From Elusimicrobiota bacterium (GTDB taxonomy: Bacteria; Elusimicrobiota; Elusimicrobia; JACQPE01): a stretch of DNA of 38,996 bases. Below, piece after piece: positions 32,777 to 38,996 of this stretch. How positions within the stretch are numbered: the first letter of the stretch is position 1; each line of letters begins with the position of its first letter. Under the pieces are notes generated by a model. The model had not been told where the DNA came from. It saw nothing but the letters and a program-made list of their open reading frames with translations, and made no database searches. The position numbers and the translations under genes are program-made. The stretch lies in the NCBI GenBank assembly GCA_016205025.1, contig JACQJO010000034.1:1-38996 (forward strand), in the 5' to 3' direction.

Positions 32777-34070
32777 CGTTCTGTCGCCATTTTTGCTCTT
32801 AGGAGCGCTTCTGGCCGCCTGTTTTTCTGGGCGCGGGCGCCAATGGGTCCGAGAGTCACTTAATTGGCGGGCTTTAAGCCAGAGATTGGGTTTGAGCGGG
32901 TCTAATCCCCGCGCCGCCATCGCCATTCACGCGGCCAGCTTGGGCGAAGCGCGGTCGTTGGCTAATTTTTTGAAAGTCATTCATCAGGAAGCGCCGCATC
33001 AAGCGGTGCATATGACCTGCATGACGACGGCGGGCTTGCAGTTTATCGAAACGGCGTATATTCCCAAGGGGTGGGTCGAGACGGCTTCTTTGGTCCCGCT
33101 GGACATCTGGCCGGCGGCCGCTCTTTTTTTCTCCAAAATGAGGCGGCTGAAAGTTTTTATTTTGGTTGAAACCGAGCTGTGGCCCAATTTGATCGCAGAG
33201 GCTAAAAACCGGGGGCTGTTTCTTTGTTTGATCAATGGCCGCCTGTCCGAGAAAACGAAAAAGTGGCTGGGGTGGTTTCCGTCGTTGGGGCGGCATCTTT
33301 TCGGTTCTTTTGACGCGATTTGCTTGACCGAGGAAGGCGGCCGGGATTATCTCAAAACCCTCGGAGTCCAAGCCCATAGTTTGACGGTGACCGGAAACAT
33401 CAAATGGGACACCGCCACCGGCCAGGCTGTTTTGGAACAGGCGGCTTTCGCGGACGCCAGAAACCGCATGGGTCTCGGCCGCGAGGAGTTTTTGTGGGTC
33501 GCGGCCTCTACGCGCGAGGGCGAAGAGGAGATTGTTTTGAGCGTTTTTAAAGAAATTTTTGCGCGCCGCAAGGAACTGCGGCTGGCCATCGCCCCGCGCC
33601 ACGTGGAGAGAAATCTCGAAGTCTTGAAATTAGCGCAGGCTTACGGGTTCAGGGCCGTTCTGTTAAGCCGGTTGACCAAAGGGTTGTCCGCCGAGGTTCC
33701 GGTCGTGGTGGTGGATGAATTTGGGGTTTTAACCAAGTTTTATGACGCCGCTGACGGGGTGTTCGTGGGCGGCACTCTGGTGCCTAAAATCGGGGGGCAT
33801 AATTTTTTGGAGCCCGCCGCGCGCGGCCGTCCGATTGCGATTGGCCCCTACTTTGAGAATTTTAAGGAAGTGGGCGAAGAGTTTATCGAAGCCCAAGCAT
33901 TGGTGGTGGCCAGGGGAGCCAAAGAGCTTGTTGCGATCATGGAAGGATGGGTCAAAAACCCTGATATTCGTTTTCGTTTGGGAGGTCGCGCTAAAGAGAT
34001 GTTCCAGAATTTCAGCGGCGCCACGCAAAAAACCTGGTCAGTTTTAAAGAATTTAGGGGTCGCGTCTTGA
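32754..34070 (+). CDS. waaA: 3-deoxy-D-manno-octulosonic acid (Kdo) transferase
   Basis: 438 aa GT-B enzyme of glycosyltransferase family 30. An N-terminal membrane helix is followed by HAASLGEARS (catalytic Glu), VETELWPN, NGRLSEK, the ECF-like GNIKWD, and the donor-site EFGVLTKFYDAADGVFVGG / GGHNFLEPAA. It transfers Kdo from CMP-Kdo to lipid A precursors, showing that the organism makes LPS. The ATG lies inside the end of the acyltransferase gene. Its last four residues GVAS and its stop are encoded by a palindrome that also ends the convergent heptosyltransferase. Confidence 0.92.
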   Translation: MIWFLLYNVLSPFLLLGALLAACFSGRGRQWVRESLNWRALSQRLGLSGSNPRAAIAIHAASLGEARSLANFLKVIHQEAPHQAVHMTCMTTAGLQFIETAYIPKGWVETASLVPLDIWPAAALFFSKMRRLKVFILVETELWPNLIAEAKNRGLFLCLINGRLSEKTKKWLGWFPSLGRHLFGSFDAICLTEEGGRDYLKTLGVQAHSLTVTGNIKWDTATGQAVLEQAAFADARNRMGLGREEFLWVAASTREGEEEIVLSVFKEIFARRKELRLAIAPRHVERNLEVLKLAQAYGFRAVLLSRLTKGLSAEVPVVVVDEFGVLTKFYDAADGVFVGGTLVPKIGGHNFLEPAARGRPIAIGPYFENFKEVGEEFIEAQALVVARGAKELVAIMEGWVKNPDIRFRLGGRAKEMFQNFSGATQKTWSVLKNLGVAS

Positions 34071-34108
34071 CTTTTGACATATTCCGTCAAAAGTCAAGAC
34101 GCGACCCC
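34056..34108. terminator. Palindrome that supplies both convergent stop codons
   Basis: Perfect 23-bp arms (34056-34078 and 34086-34108, beginning ggggtcgcgtcttga) around a 7-nt loop. In each direction the arm is read gg-gtc-gcg-tct-tga, so waaA and the GT9 gene both end in GVAS. A strong bidirectional hairpin, probably a terminator; it is a dispersed-repeat style element. Confidence 0.85.
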
Positions 34109-35161
34109 AATATTTGACAAAAGTTCAGTTACCGCTTGGGTAACCGCTGATGCCGGCAAGTCCTTTGAACACTCCAGGCTATAGGGGCAAACATTCTTTT
34201 GGCATCCGATGCAATGCAGGTTTTCAAGCCGGGCAATGGGGTGCTTGGAGTGCCAGGGACCGCCATCAGCGCCCGGAGGGTTCCAGGCAATCGGGTTTGA
34301 GCTCATGTGGATGGTGACCGTCGCAACGCCGGCGGCAACCGCGATATGTTTGGCGCCGTTGCAGTTGGTGATCAGGCAGTCGGCATGGCTGATATAGGCG
34401 GCCAAATCTTTTAGGTTTTTAAATTCAGGCGCGATGCGGATATCGGGATGGCCGGTTTGGCGGATGATCTCCAGCGCCGTTTCTCTTTCTTCGGGTCCCC
34501 ATAAGCAAACGACCGTGGCCCGGTGCTTTTGGATCAACTCCCTGGCTGTTTCGGCGAACCCGCCGGGCCGCCATTGGCGCGTAACGCGGCGAGATTGCGG
34601 GGAAAGCATGACGAGAGGCCGGCCTTCCTGTTTATAGCCGGACCTCTCCAGCACCTCTTTCCATAACTCTTTGCGGCCCGGCTCCAGATTCAGCTTCAAC
34701 CCGCAATCGCCGGCAACGGGCTGCGGCGCCGTGATGCCTAACTTTTGGCATAGGCCGTAAATGAGATGGAGTTTGAGCAACGCGGCGTACATCGGGTGCC
34801 CGGGGGGTTGAATTTTTAGGTTATGAATCAGCCCGGGGTAGTTGTTGTGGAAAGCGGCCCGGACCGGCGCTCCGGAGACCAGGCAGGCCCAGGCGCTCGA
34901 ACCATTGGCCAAAAAGTCGACGACCCAGTCATAGCGGCGCCCGGCGACGAGGCCGGGCAGCTGCCAGGGCTGTTTTTTGGGGAAAATCAAAACGTCGGTT
35001 AAATCCGGGTTGCCCTCCAAGAGTTCGCGGAAATTGCGATCAACAAGAAAATCAATCTGGGCTTGTCCAAACAGCCGGCGAAGATAGCTGACGGCCGGGG
35101 TTGTCAGGAGAATATCGCCGACGCGATTGAGATGGATGACCAGGATACGTCGGGGAAGCAT
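34094..35161 (-). CDS. Glycosyltransferase family 9 (heptosyltransferase-like)
   Basis: 355 aa GT-B protein with ILVIHLNRVGDILLTTPAV at the N-terminus, the GT9 start motif, and C-terminal LSPQSRRVTRQW plus ITNCNGAKHIAVAAG. GT9 enzymes add heptose to the LPS inner core. The C-terminus contains several cysteines (HCIGCQKNVCPYSLEC), a motif shared by a subset of heptosyltransferase-like proteins. The end GVAS is encoded by the palindrome at 34056-34108. It faces waaA tail to tail, and a TAGATAG tandem array lies just upstream of its start. Confidence 0.88.
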   Translation of the reverse strand: MLPRRILVIHLNRVGDILLTTPAVSYLRRLFGQAQIDFLVDRNFRELLEGNPDLTDVLIFPKKQPWQLPGLVAGRRYDWVVDFLANGSSAWACLVSGAPVRAAFHNNYPGLIHNLKIQPPGHPMYAALLKLHLIYGLCQKLGITAPQPVAGDCGLKLNLEPGRKELWKEVLERSGYKQEGRPLVMLSPQSRRVTRQWRPGGFAETARELIQKHRATVVCLWGPEERETALEIIRQTGHPDIRIAPEFKNLKDLAAYISHADCLITNCNGAKHIAVAAGVATVTIHMSSNPIAWNPPGADGGPWHSKHPIARLENLHCIGCQKNVCPYSLECSKDLPASAVTQAVTELLSNIGVAS

Positions 35162-35164
35162 GAT

Positions 35165-35199
<35 letters not shown>

Positions 35200-35226
35200 G
35201 GAGGGAGTTATTTTTTTCATCTATTT

Positions 35227-36030
35227 CTACGATCGGCTAATCGTCTGTTTTATTTTGGCGTAGCGTACTTTGCGGTGGTAGGCGGATAAGGCGGCCCAAA
35301 TAAGGCCGGGAAAGCCGTCTAAGAATCCAAGACGTAAGAAGTAGCAGTGAAAAAATTCCCAGGCGGGAATAAAGTTGTGCCTCCAAGAAAGTTGTTTTCC
35401 TTGGGCCGCAAAATCTTTGGCCGCAAGATCGGTGTAGGTTTCCAATTTCTGCATGTATTCCGCCAGGTTTTTGTAGGGGCGGTGCAGGATCGGATTTTTA
35501 AGGCTTCCCACCGGGCCGTCAATGACTAAAGACTCATGCACGCTTTGATCGTCGCGATACCGGGCCGCGCCGCGCTGAAACAGCCGCAAGATTTTTTCAC
35601 CACCCAATCCAGAGAACCGCATCCAGTGGTTCATGAAGTAGTTTTTAAAGGGGATGCGATAGGCGGCGAAGTTGCCACCATTTTTTCCCTCTCCCCCTGG
35701 GGGAGAGGGCAGGGTGAGGGGTTCACTTGTGATAACTTGCAGAATTTCTTTGCAGAGTTCGAGGGTCAATCGCTCATCCGCGTCCAGGTTTAAAATCCAA
35801 GCGGTGTTGGCCAGGGTCAGTGAATGGGCGTGCTGGTTGGTGAAGTTATCGAAAGGCCGCTCAAAAACCCTGGCGCCGAAGCGCTGGGCGACCTCCTTGG
35901 TTTGATCTTTCGAGCCGCCGTCAACCAAAATAATCTCGCCATTGAGGGGTTTTGCCGATTCTAAACAGCCGGGCAGGTCCTCCTCTTCATTAGTGGCTAA
36001 AACGATGATAGTTAGATTGGAGTTCGCCAC
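35227..36030 (-). CDS. Glycosyltransferase family 2, LPS-core type, with an in-frame palindrome
   Basis: 267 aa GT-A protein. N-terminal LTIIVLATNEEEDLPGCL and IILVDGGSKDQT bind the nucleotide sugar, NLDADERL is the metal-binding DxD, and HESLVIDGPVG with LHRPYKNLAEY and the C-terminal GFLDGFPGL resemble WaaE/KdtX-type LPS core beta-glucosyltransferases. Residues about 103-117 (SEPLTLPSPPGGEGKNG) are not part of the family: they are encoded by a palindrome at 35687-35709 and its flanks, inserted between the DxD strand and FAAYRIPFKNYF. The Shine-Dalgarno is unclear. Divergent from the HemQ-like gene. Confidence 0.85.
   Translation of the reverse strand: MANSNLTIIVLATNEEEDLPGCLESAKPLNGEIILVDGGSKDQTKEVAQRFGARVFERPFDNFTNQHAHSLTLANTAWILNLDADERLTLELCKEILQVITSEPLTLPSPPGGEGKNGGNFAAYRIPFKNYFMNHWMRFSGLGGEKILRLFQRGAARYRDDQSVHESLVIDGPVGSLKNPILHRPYKNLAEYMQKLETYTDLAAKDFAAQGKQLSWRHNFIPAWEFFHCYFLRLGFLDGFPGLIWAALSAYHRKVRYAKIKQTISRS
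35687..35709. repeat. In-frame palindrome CCCTCTCCCCC-T-GGGGGAGAGGG
   Basis: Eleven-base perfect arms around one base, with the flank cagggtgagggg typical of a very widespread dispersed repeat whose translation is often LTLPSPP-G-GEG. Read in frame by the GT2 gene. Confidence 0.92.
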
Positions 36031-36077
36031 ATCCCAAGGATACCAATTCCGTCCAGGGAATTTGGGATAATAAAGAC

Positions 36078-36791
36078 ATGACCGAGGTTTTAGATATTCG
36101 TCAAAAGGGCGGCCCGCGCAATGGCGAGCGCCAGGTTTTGGATAAACAGCTTTTTATGCAGTTTTTGGCCTGGGGCGGGGCCAAAGACCGGGCGGCTTTG
36201 GCCAAGGCGCTGGCCGCTTCCAAACTCGAAGCTGTTTTGTATGAGGATTTAAACGACCCCGAAGGCGTCGGTCTATTAACCTGGAACGAAAACCCCGGCC
36301 ATTTTTTAGACATAGCCAAAACCCTTTTGAAAACGGACGCCTTCCGCTCTTTGATTTTTAAACCGGAATACGTCATGCTGGGGCGCACCTACGCCTTGGG
36401 CCATGAAGCGGATTTAGAGGATTGGTTGATCCGGAGGCCGGCGCGCTCGGTGGTTGATCCCGCGTGGCCTTGGGCCGTTTGGTATCCCTTGAGGCGAAAG
36501 GGGGAGTTCGCCGCGCTGGCGCCGGAGGAGCAGACCGCGATCTTGCGCGAGCACGGCAAAATCGGCCACAGCTTCGGCGAGGCGGACTTGGCGAAAGATG
36601 TCCGGCTGGCCAGTTTTGGTTTGGATAAAAACGACAATGATTTCGTGATCGGTTTGATCGGACGCGAGCTCCATCCCCTGTCCGTCTGCGTGGAAACCAT
36701 GAGAAAAACCCGCCAAACCTCCCGCTACATCCAGCGCATGGGCCCGTTTTTTATCGGCAAGGCCCTCTGGCGGAGCCCATCCGCCGCATAG
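36078..36791 (+). CDS. Chlorite dismutase/HemQ-family heme protein
   Basis: 237 aa. The second half follows the Cld/HemQ pattern: WAVWYPLRRKGEFAALAPEEQ, then LREHGKIG with His159 as the expected proximal heme ligand, a GLDKNDNDFVIGLIG strand pair, and ETMRKTRQTSRYIQRMGPFFIGK as the closing motif. HemQ proteins make heme b from coproheme; Cld enzymes decompose chlorite. The distal residue cannot be fixed by eye because of a small insertion after the proximal His; Arg176 is a candidate, which would be chlorite-dismutase-like. Not adjacent to other heme genes. Confidence 0.8.
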   Translation: MTEVLDIRQKGGPRNGERQVLDKQLFMQFLAWGGAKDRAALAKALAASKLEAVLYEDLNDPEGVGLLTWNENPGHFLDIAKTLLKTDAFRSLIFKPEYVMLGRTYALGHEADLEDWLIRRPARSVVDPAWPWAVWYPLRRKGEFAALAPEEQTAILREHGKIGHSFGEADLAKDVRLASFGLDKNDNDFVIGLIGRELHPLSVCVETMRKTRQTSRYIQRMGPFFIGKALWRSPSAA

Positions 36792-36819
36792 CCTGGGGTA
36801 CCAGAACTTCCAAAATGAA

Positions 36820-36894
36820 GTTTTAAGTTTTTAATTTTGAGTTTTAAGTTAGAGCATTCTCTTAACTCAAAACTTAAAACTCAACACTCAAAAT
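36820..36894. repeat. Inverted heptanucleotide arrays (GTTTTAA / TTAAAAC)
   Basis: Five 7-base units gttttaa / gttttta / attttga / gttttaa / gttagag (36820-36854) face five inverted units tcttaac / tcaaaac / ttaaaac / tcaacac / tcaaaat (36860-36894) across a 5-base centre. Confidence 0.85.
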
Positions 36895-36918
36895 CCACAA
36901 ATTTTCTTTTCGGAATTT

Positions 36919-37049
36919 GCGTGAGGGTAATTCTTTAGCGCTTTGAAGTTGTCATCCTGAGCGCGAGCGAAGGATCTCGGGATTCTTCGCCTTCGGCTCA
37001 GAATGACCGAGGGGAACTTCAATCCGCTAAAGAGATGCGCGTGAGGGTA
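36919..37049. mobile_element. MITE-like palindromic element with 11-bp flanking direct repeats
   Basis: Flanked by identical gcgtgagggta at 36919-36929 and 37039-37049. Outer arms tctttagcg...tgaagtt (36932-36950 and 37015-37033) match at 17 of 19 positions; an inner pair gtcatcctgag / ctcagaatgac (36951-36961 and 36997-37007) sits around ggatctcgggattcttcgcc. No ORF inside. It has the layout of a small non-autonomous element with target duplication. Confidence 0.72.
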
Positions 37050-37109
37050 TTGCCAAACGGCGGAACATGAAGTATTTTGTGTCCAATCAACTATCCGTTA
37101 GGAGGTTCT

Positions 37110-37310
37110 ATGAGCGAAGCGAGAGAATCGGAATTTAAAGGAAACCCCATGATCGTTTTGGCCAACGGCCCGGATGACAAGTACCCTTTTCAGTTCGGCT
37201 TGAGGAAGGCGAAACTGGTCTTGGCGCACGTCGAGGACATCAAAAAGTTCGTGGAGAAACACGAAGGAGAATCCAAAGGCTCTCCTTCTTCCGGCGACGT
37301 TCCGTTCTAA
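37110..37310 (+). CDS. Small conserved-looking acidic/basic protein (66 aa)
   Basis: 66 aa, MSEARESEFKGNPMIVLAN..., with a strong RBS (aggagg, 37100-37105, 4 bases before the ATG). It has a compact core FQFGLRKAKLVLAHVEDIKKFVEKH that looks like a short helix-strand unit and a disordered SKGSPSSGDVPF tail. Similar 60-70-residue proteins occur in many uncultured bacteria, but I know no function. It precedes a convergent hairpin and faces the RRM gene. The start is well supported by the RBS. Confidence 0.7.
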   Translation: MSEARESEFKGNPMIVLANGPDDKYPFQFGLRKAKLVLAHVEDIKKFVEKHEGESKGSPSSGDVPF

Positions 37311-37346
37311 ATCAAACCCGCAGGAAGTCGGATTACATAAAACGCA

Positions 37347-37376
37347 AAGACCGATATCTTTGCAGATACCGGTCTT
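37347..37376. terminator. Bidirectional hairpin terminator
   Basis: Arms aagaccgatatct (37347-37359) and agataccggtctt (37364-37376) with one mismatch and a 4-nt loop, between convergent genes ending at 37310 and 37438. Confidence 0.75.
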
Positions 37377-37437
37377 CTTAGGTGCGGAAACCCGGCCCTT
37401 TTAATCGAACCGAGTTTGATTGACTAGAAACTAGTCT

Positions 37438-37773
37438 TTAGTAGCGTCCTCTGCCACCACCTCCGCCACCGCCGTATCCACCGCGTCCGCCACCGCCGCC
37501 GCCAAAGCCGCCGCGATTACGATCTTCCATCGGTCTTGCTTCATTGACCACGATACTGCGCGATCCGAGCTGGCTGCCGTTTAGCTTCTTGATGGCCTCT
37601 TGCGCTGCCGCTTCATCAGCCATTTCCACGAAGCCGAACCCTTTGGACCTTCCGGTGTCCCGGTCAGTGATCAGTTTCACGCTGGAAACGGTTCCATGCG
37701 CGCTGAACATTGTCTGCAACTGATCTTCCGTCGTTTCGAAGGGGAGGCTCCCCACATACAGTCTTTTACCCAT
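37438..37773 (-). CDS. RRM RNA-binding protein with glycine-rich tail
   Basis: 111 aa: a single RRM with RNP2 LYVGSLPF (5-12) and RNP1 SKGFGFVEM (43-51), then a Gly/Arg-rich tail of about 25 residues (RGGFGGGGGGRGGYGGGG). This is the bacterial Rbp type common in cyanobacteria and other phyla, cold-induced in some and proposed to chaperone or localise RNA. A long AT-rich leader region (37774-38030) precedes it; cold-shock type control is possible but not shown. The tail repeats may tune RNA binding or phase behaviour. Confidence 0.92.
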   Translation of the reverse strand: MGKRLYVGSLPFETTEDQLQTMFSAHGTVSSVKLITDRDTGRSKGFGFVEMADEAAAQEAIKKLNGSQLGSRSIVVNEARPMEDRNRGGFGGGGGGRGGYGGGGGGGRGRY

Positions 37774-38030
37774 TTATTTCTATTACACTCCTTAGCTTTT
37801 TTTTCATTGGAGAGGTGTTAGGAACCTTTAGGAGTCTCTTGGAACAACCTGTTAGGTGGTCTTGAGGATCTCTTTGGAAGGAACTCACAACTCTCTTTAA
37901 TCTCATACATTATGGCATATCTACGGGAATTTTGGAGCCAAGTCGTCAGGGGTATGCGGGGCAATGGCGCATTGGCGGGGGTGTTGAATTTGCATTAATC
38001 GGGATAGATCAGGGCGCACGAGATGTGAAT
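37774..38030. other. Leader/intergenic region upstream of the RRM gene
   Basis: About 257 bp with several purine-rich GGAA/AGGA boxes on the plus strand (tuples such as gttaggaacc, ttaggagtct, gttaggtggt) between the RRM gene start and the small partner gene. No ORF is supported; it likely contains the RRM promoter and 5' leader. Confidence 0.5.
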
Positions 38031-38192
38031 TTATTTGCGTATCGTTAAGAAAGATTTTCCATTTTTCCAAATGGCGATAGGGAGGCCGTTTTTTTTGCAT
38101 TCCTCGACGATTTTATCCACGGCTTCCCTCATGGCCTTTTCCGCGTCGCGTGCTAAGGGTGGCTTTACGGCTGGTTTTTTTTTCTTCTTCAT
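38031..38192 (-). CDS. 53-aa partner of the zeta-like kinase
   Basis: Small minus-strand gene, MKKKKKPAVKPPL..., with an AEKAMREAVDKIVEEC helix and a PIAIWKNGKSFLTI ending. The ATG overlaps the kinase stop (ATGA, 38189-38192), so both are co-translated. Small proteins of this pattern (helix followed by a P-x-A-x-W-x-x-G-K strand) are often found right after zeta-like ATPases, which suggests an antitoxin or regulator role; this is inferred from context. Lys-rich N-terminus; no recognised domain name. Confidence 0.72.
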   Translation of the reverse strand: MKKKKKPAVKPPLARDAEKAMREAVDKIVEECKKNGLPIAIWKNGKSFLTIRK

Positions 38193-38758
38193 GACGCTCC
38201 TTGCGCGATAAGTTCATAAAGTGAACGGTTATAAATTTCCAAGCCGGACTTGCTTTTCATCGCCACCACTTCGGGTCGAAGGGATGAATTGTCAAGAATG
38301 AGAATTTTATCAGCCAGATTCCAGTATAACCGGAAAAGATTTTTTAAACTTTTTCCAAAACGGCGCGTCACATCGGCCTTGGGCACATTGTGTCCTCCCA
38401 TGGCGACCCTTTCCTTGATGCGTTTGAGCGCAAGGTCGGCGCTGGGAATCCAAAGATAGAAGAAAAGAATTTCATAACCATTCTTTTTAAGGTGTTTCAA
38501 AAATTTAAGATAACTTTTTCCGGAAAGAGTTGTCTCGAAAGCAAAGTCGGTTCTTTTTTTAGCCAGCTCTTGAATACGCTTGATAACGAGCCTTCCGGCT
38601 CCAAAAGCCGCTTTTTCGGGTTTAAGCGGCGCCAGCCCTTGGGCTATTAAATCGGCATTGACAAACTCATCGCACTTGCCGTAATGAGGGAGGAATTTTC
38701 TGGCAAAAGTTGTCTTGCCCGCCCCGTTTGGCCCGGAGATAACGTAAAGTTTGGACAT
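38189..38758 (-). CDS. Zeta-toxin-like P-loop kinase
   Basis: 189 aa, MSKLYVISGPNGAGKTTFA..., with a Walker A motif GPNGAGKTT (9-17), DEFVNADLIAQGLAPL, FAFETTLSGKSYLKFL and a lid segment (KERVAMGGHNVP...RR), the layout of zeta/PezT-like small kinases that phosphorylate UDP-GlcNAc in known toxins or act as ATPases in other members. I chose the ATG at 38758 because the P-loop follows at once; an upstream in-frame start runs into the terminal repeat and encodes no conserved sequence. Co-translated with the 53-aa gene. Confidence 0.85.
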   Translation of the reverse strand: MSKLYVISGPNGAGKTTFARKFLPHYGKCDEFVNADLIAQGLAPLKPEKAAFGAGRLVIKRIQELAKKRTDFAFETTLSGKSYLKFLKHLKKNGYEILFFYLWIPSADLALKRIKERVAMGGHNVPKADVTRRFGKSLKNLFRLYWNLADKILILDNSSLRPEVVAMKSKSGLEIYNRSLYELIAQGAS

Positions 38759-38855
38759 TATTTTATCGTAGCAAACTCTGCCGTAATTCGGGATTCGTTC
38801 TGGTTTGGCTATTTTTTTGCGCTTCTTTGGCAGGCGCCGCACAGTTTTTGACGAA

Positions 38856-38996
38856 TTCGTTATAATTCCAATTGCGGGTCGGGGCCGGATATCCCTCGCC
38901 TTCCAGGCGAAGCCTTCTAGGTTAACGACTCCTTGGTAAAATGAGGGGTGGCCCCAGGGACGTATAGGAAGACAACCCATGCGGTCTTTGACAATA
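38856..38996. repeat. Terminal inverted repeat, right copy (141 bp)
   Basis: Exact reverse complement of bases 1-141; homology ends at 38855. See the left copy for the interpretation as a graph overlap at a genomic inverted repeat. Confidence 0.95.

Larger units (their letters stand above)
36792..37109. other. 318-bp gene-free stretch with two repeat elements
   Basis: Holds an inverted heptanucleotide array (36820-36894) and a MITE-like element flanked by an 11-bp direct repeat (36919-37049), then the RBS of the next gene at 37100-37105. No RNA gene recognised. Confidence 0.8.

Noticed and set aside
38759..38980. N-terminal extension of the zeta-like kinase starting inside the terminal repeat
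   Set aside because: The added residues have no domain features, and the P-loop protein normally starts a few residues before the Walker motif, as from the ATG at 38758.

Overview
The window reads as one stretch of bacterial chromosome, apparently a single metagenome-assembled contig from an uncultured Gram-negative bacterium. Evidence for an outer membrane: a Kdo transferase (waaA), a GT9 heptosyltransferase-like gene, a GT2 LPS-core-type glycosyltransferase and a predicted beta-barrel protein. The gene mix (tgt-yajC-secD-secF running into LPS genes, a lone RRM protein, many short palindromic repeats) would fit a candidate phylum such as Elusimicrobiota or Omnitrophota, but that is a guess from style, not a proven placement. 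Both contig ends carry the same 141-bp sequence in inverted orientation. This looks like a de Bruijn graph overlap at a genomic inverted repeat rather than a transposon end, because housekeeping genes lie between the copies.

Layout: (1) 0.28-1.1 kb, a HepT/MntA toxin-antitoxin pair. (2) 1.2-5 kb, a saccharopine-dehydrogenase-like oxidoreductase, three small membrane proteins (DUF2306, ABA4-like DUF4281, ICMT-like) and a HEAT-repeat protein. (3) 5.0-15.3 kb, the centrepiece: a minus-strand operon fabI -> 2405-aa multidomain synthase (KS-AT-atypical KS-ACP-KR-DH) -> Sfp-type phosphopantetheinyl transferase -> acyl-CoA carboxyltransferase. (4) 15.5-24.8 kb, a secreted matrixin-like protein with an altered zinc motif, an exported protein of unknown function, two aldehyde dehydrogenases, a flavin amine oxidase, an EamA transporter, HicAB and a GHKL ATPase. 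(5) 24.8-26.5 kb, an outer-membrane protein between two diverged direct repeats, then a truncated transposase. (6) 26.6-36 kb, a steroid-5-alpha-reductase-like enzyme, tgt-yajC-secD-secF, a hypothetical protein, a DUF374 acyltransferase, waaA, and two LPS glycosyltransferases. (7) 36-39 kb, a chlorite-dismutase/HemQ-family protein, a small acidic protein, an RRM protein, and a zeta-like kinase with a 53-aa partner.

How the genes work together: the fabI-pks-sfp-CT operon contains nearly every activity needed for an iterative fatty-acid/polyketide line. The carboxyltransferase can make malonyl-CoA, the AT loads it, KS/KR/DH elongate and process, FabI supplies the enoyl reduction that the megasynthase lacks, and the PPTase primes the carrier. 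The carrier domain has Thr instead of Ser at the attachment position, and the second KS has an unusual histidine context. This operon is the best candidate for an undescribed system in the window.

A second theme is repeat invasion of coding sequence. Different short palindromes or inverted heptanucleotide arrays sit in frame inside the saccharopine-dehydrogenase-like gene, the synthase linker, tgt and the GT2 gene, and a palindrome supplies the stop codons and the same four C-terminal residues to two convergent LPS genes. I saw no tRNA, rRNA or CRISPR array.
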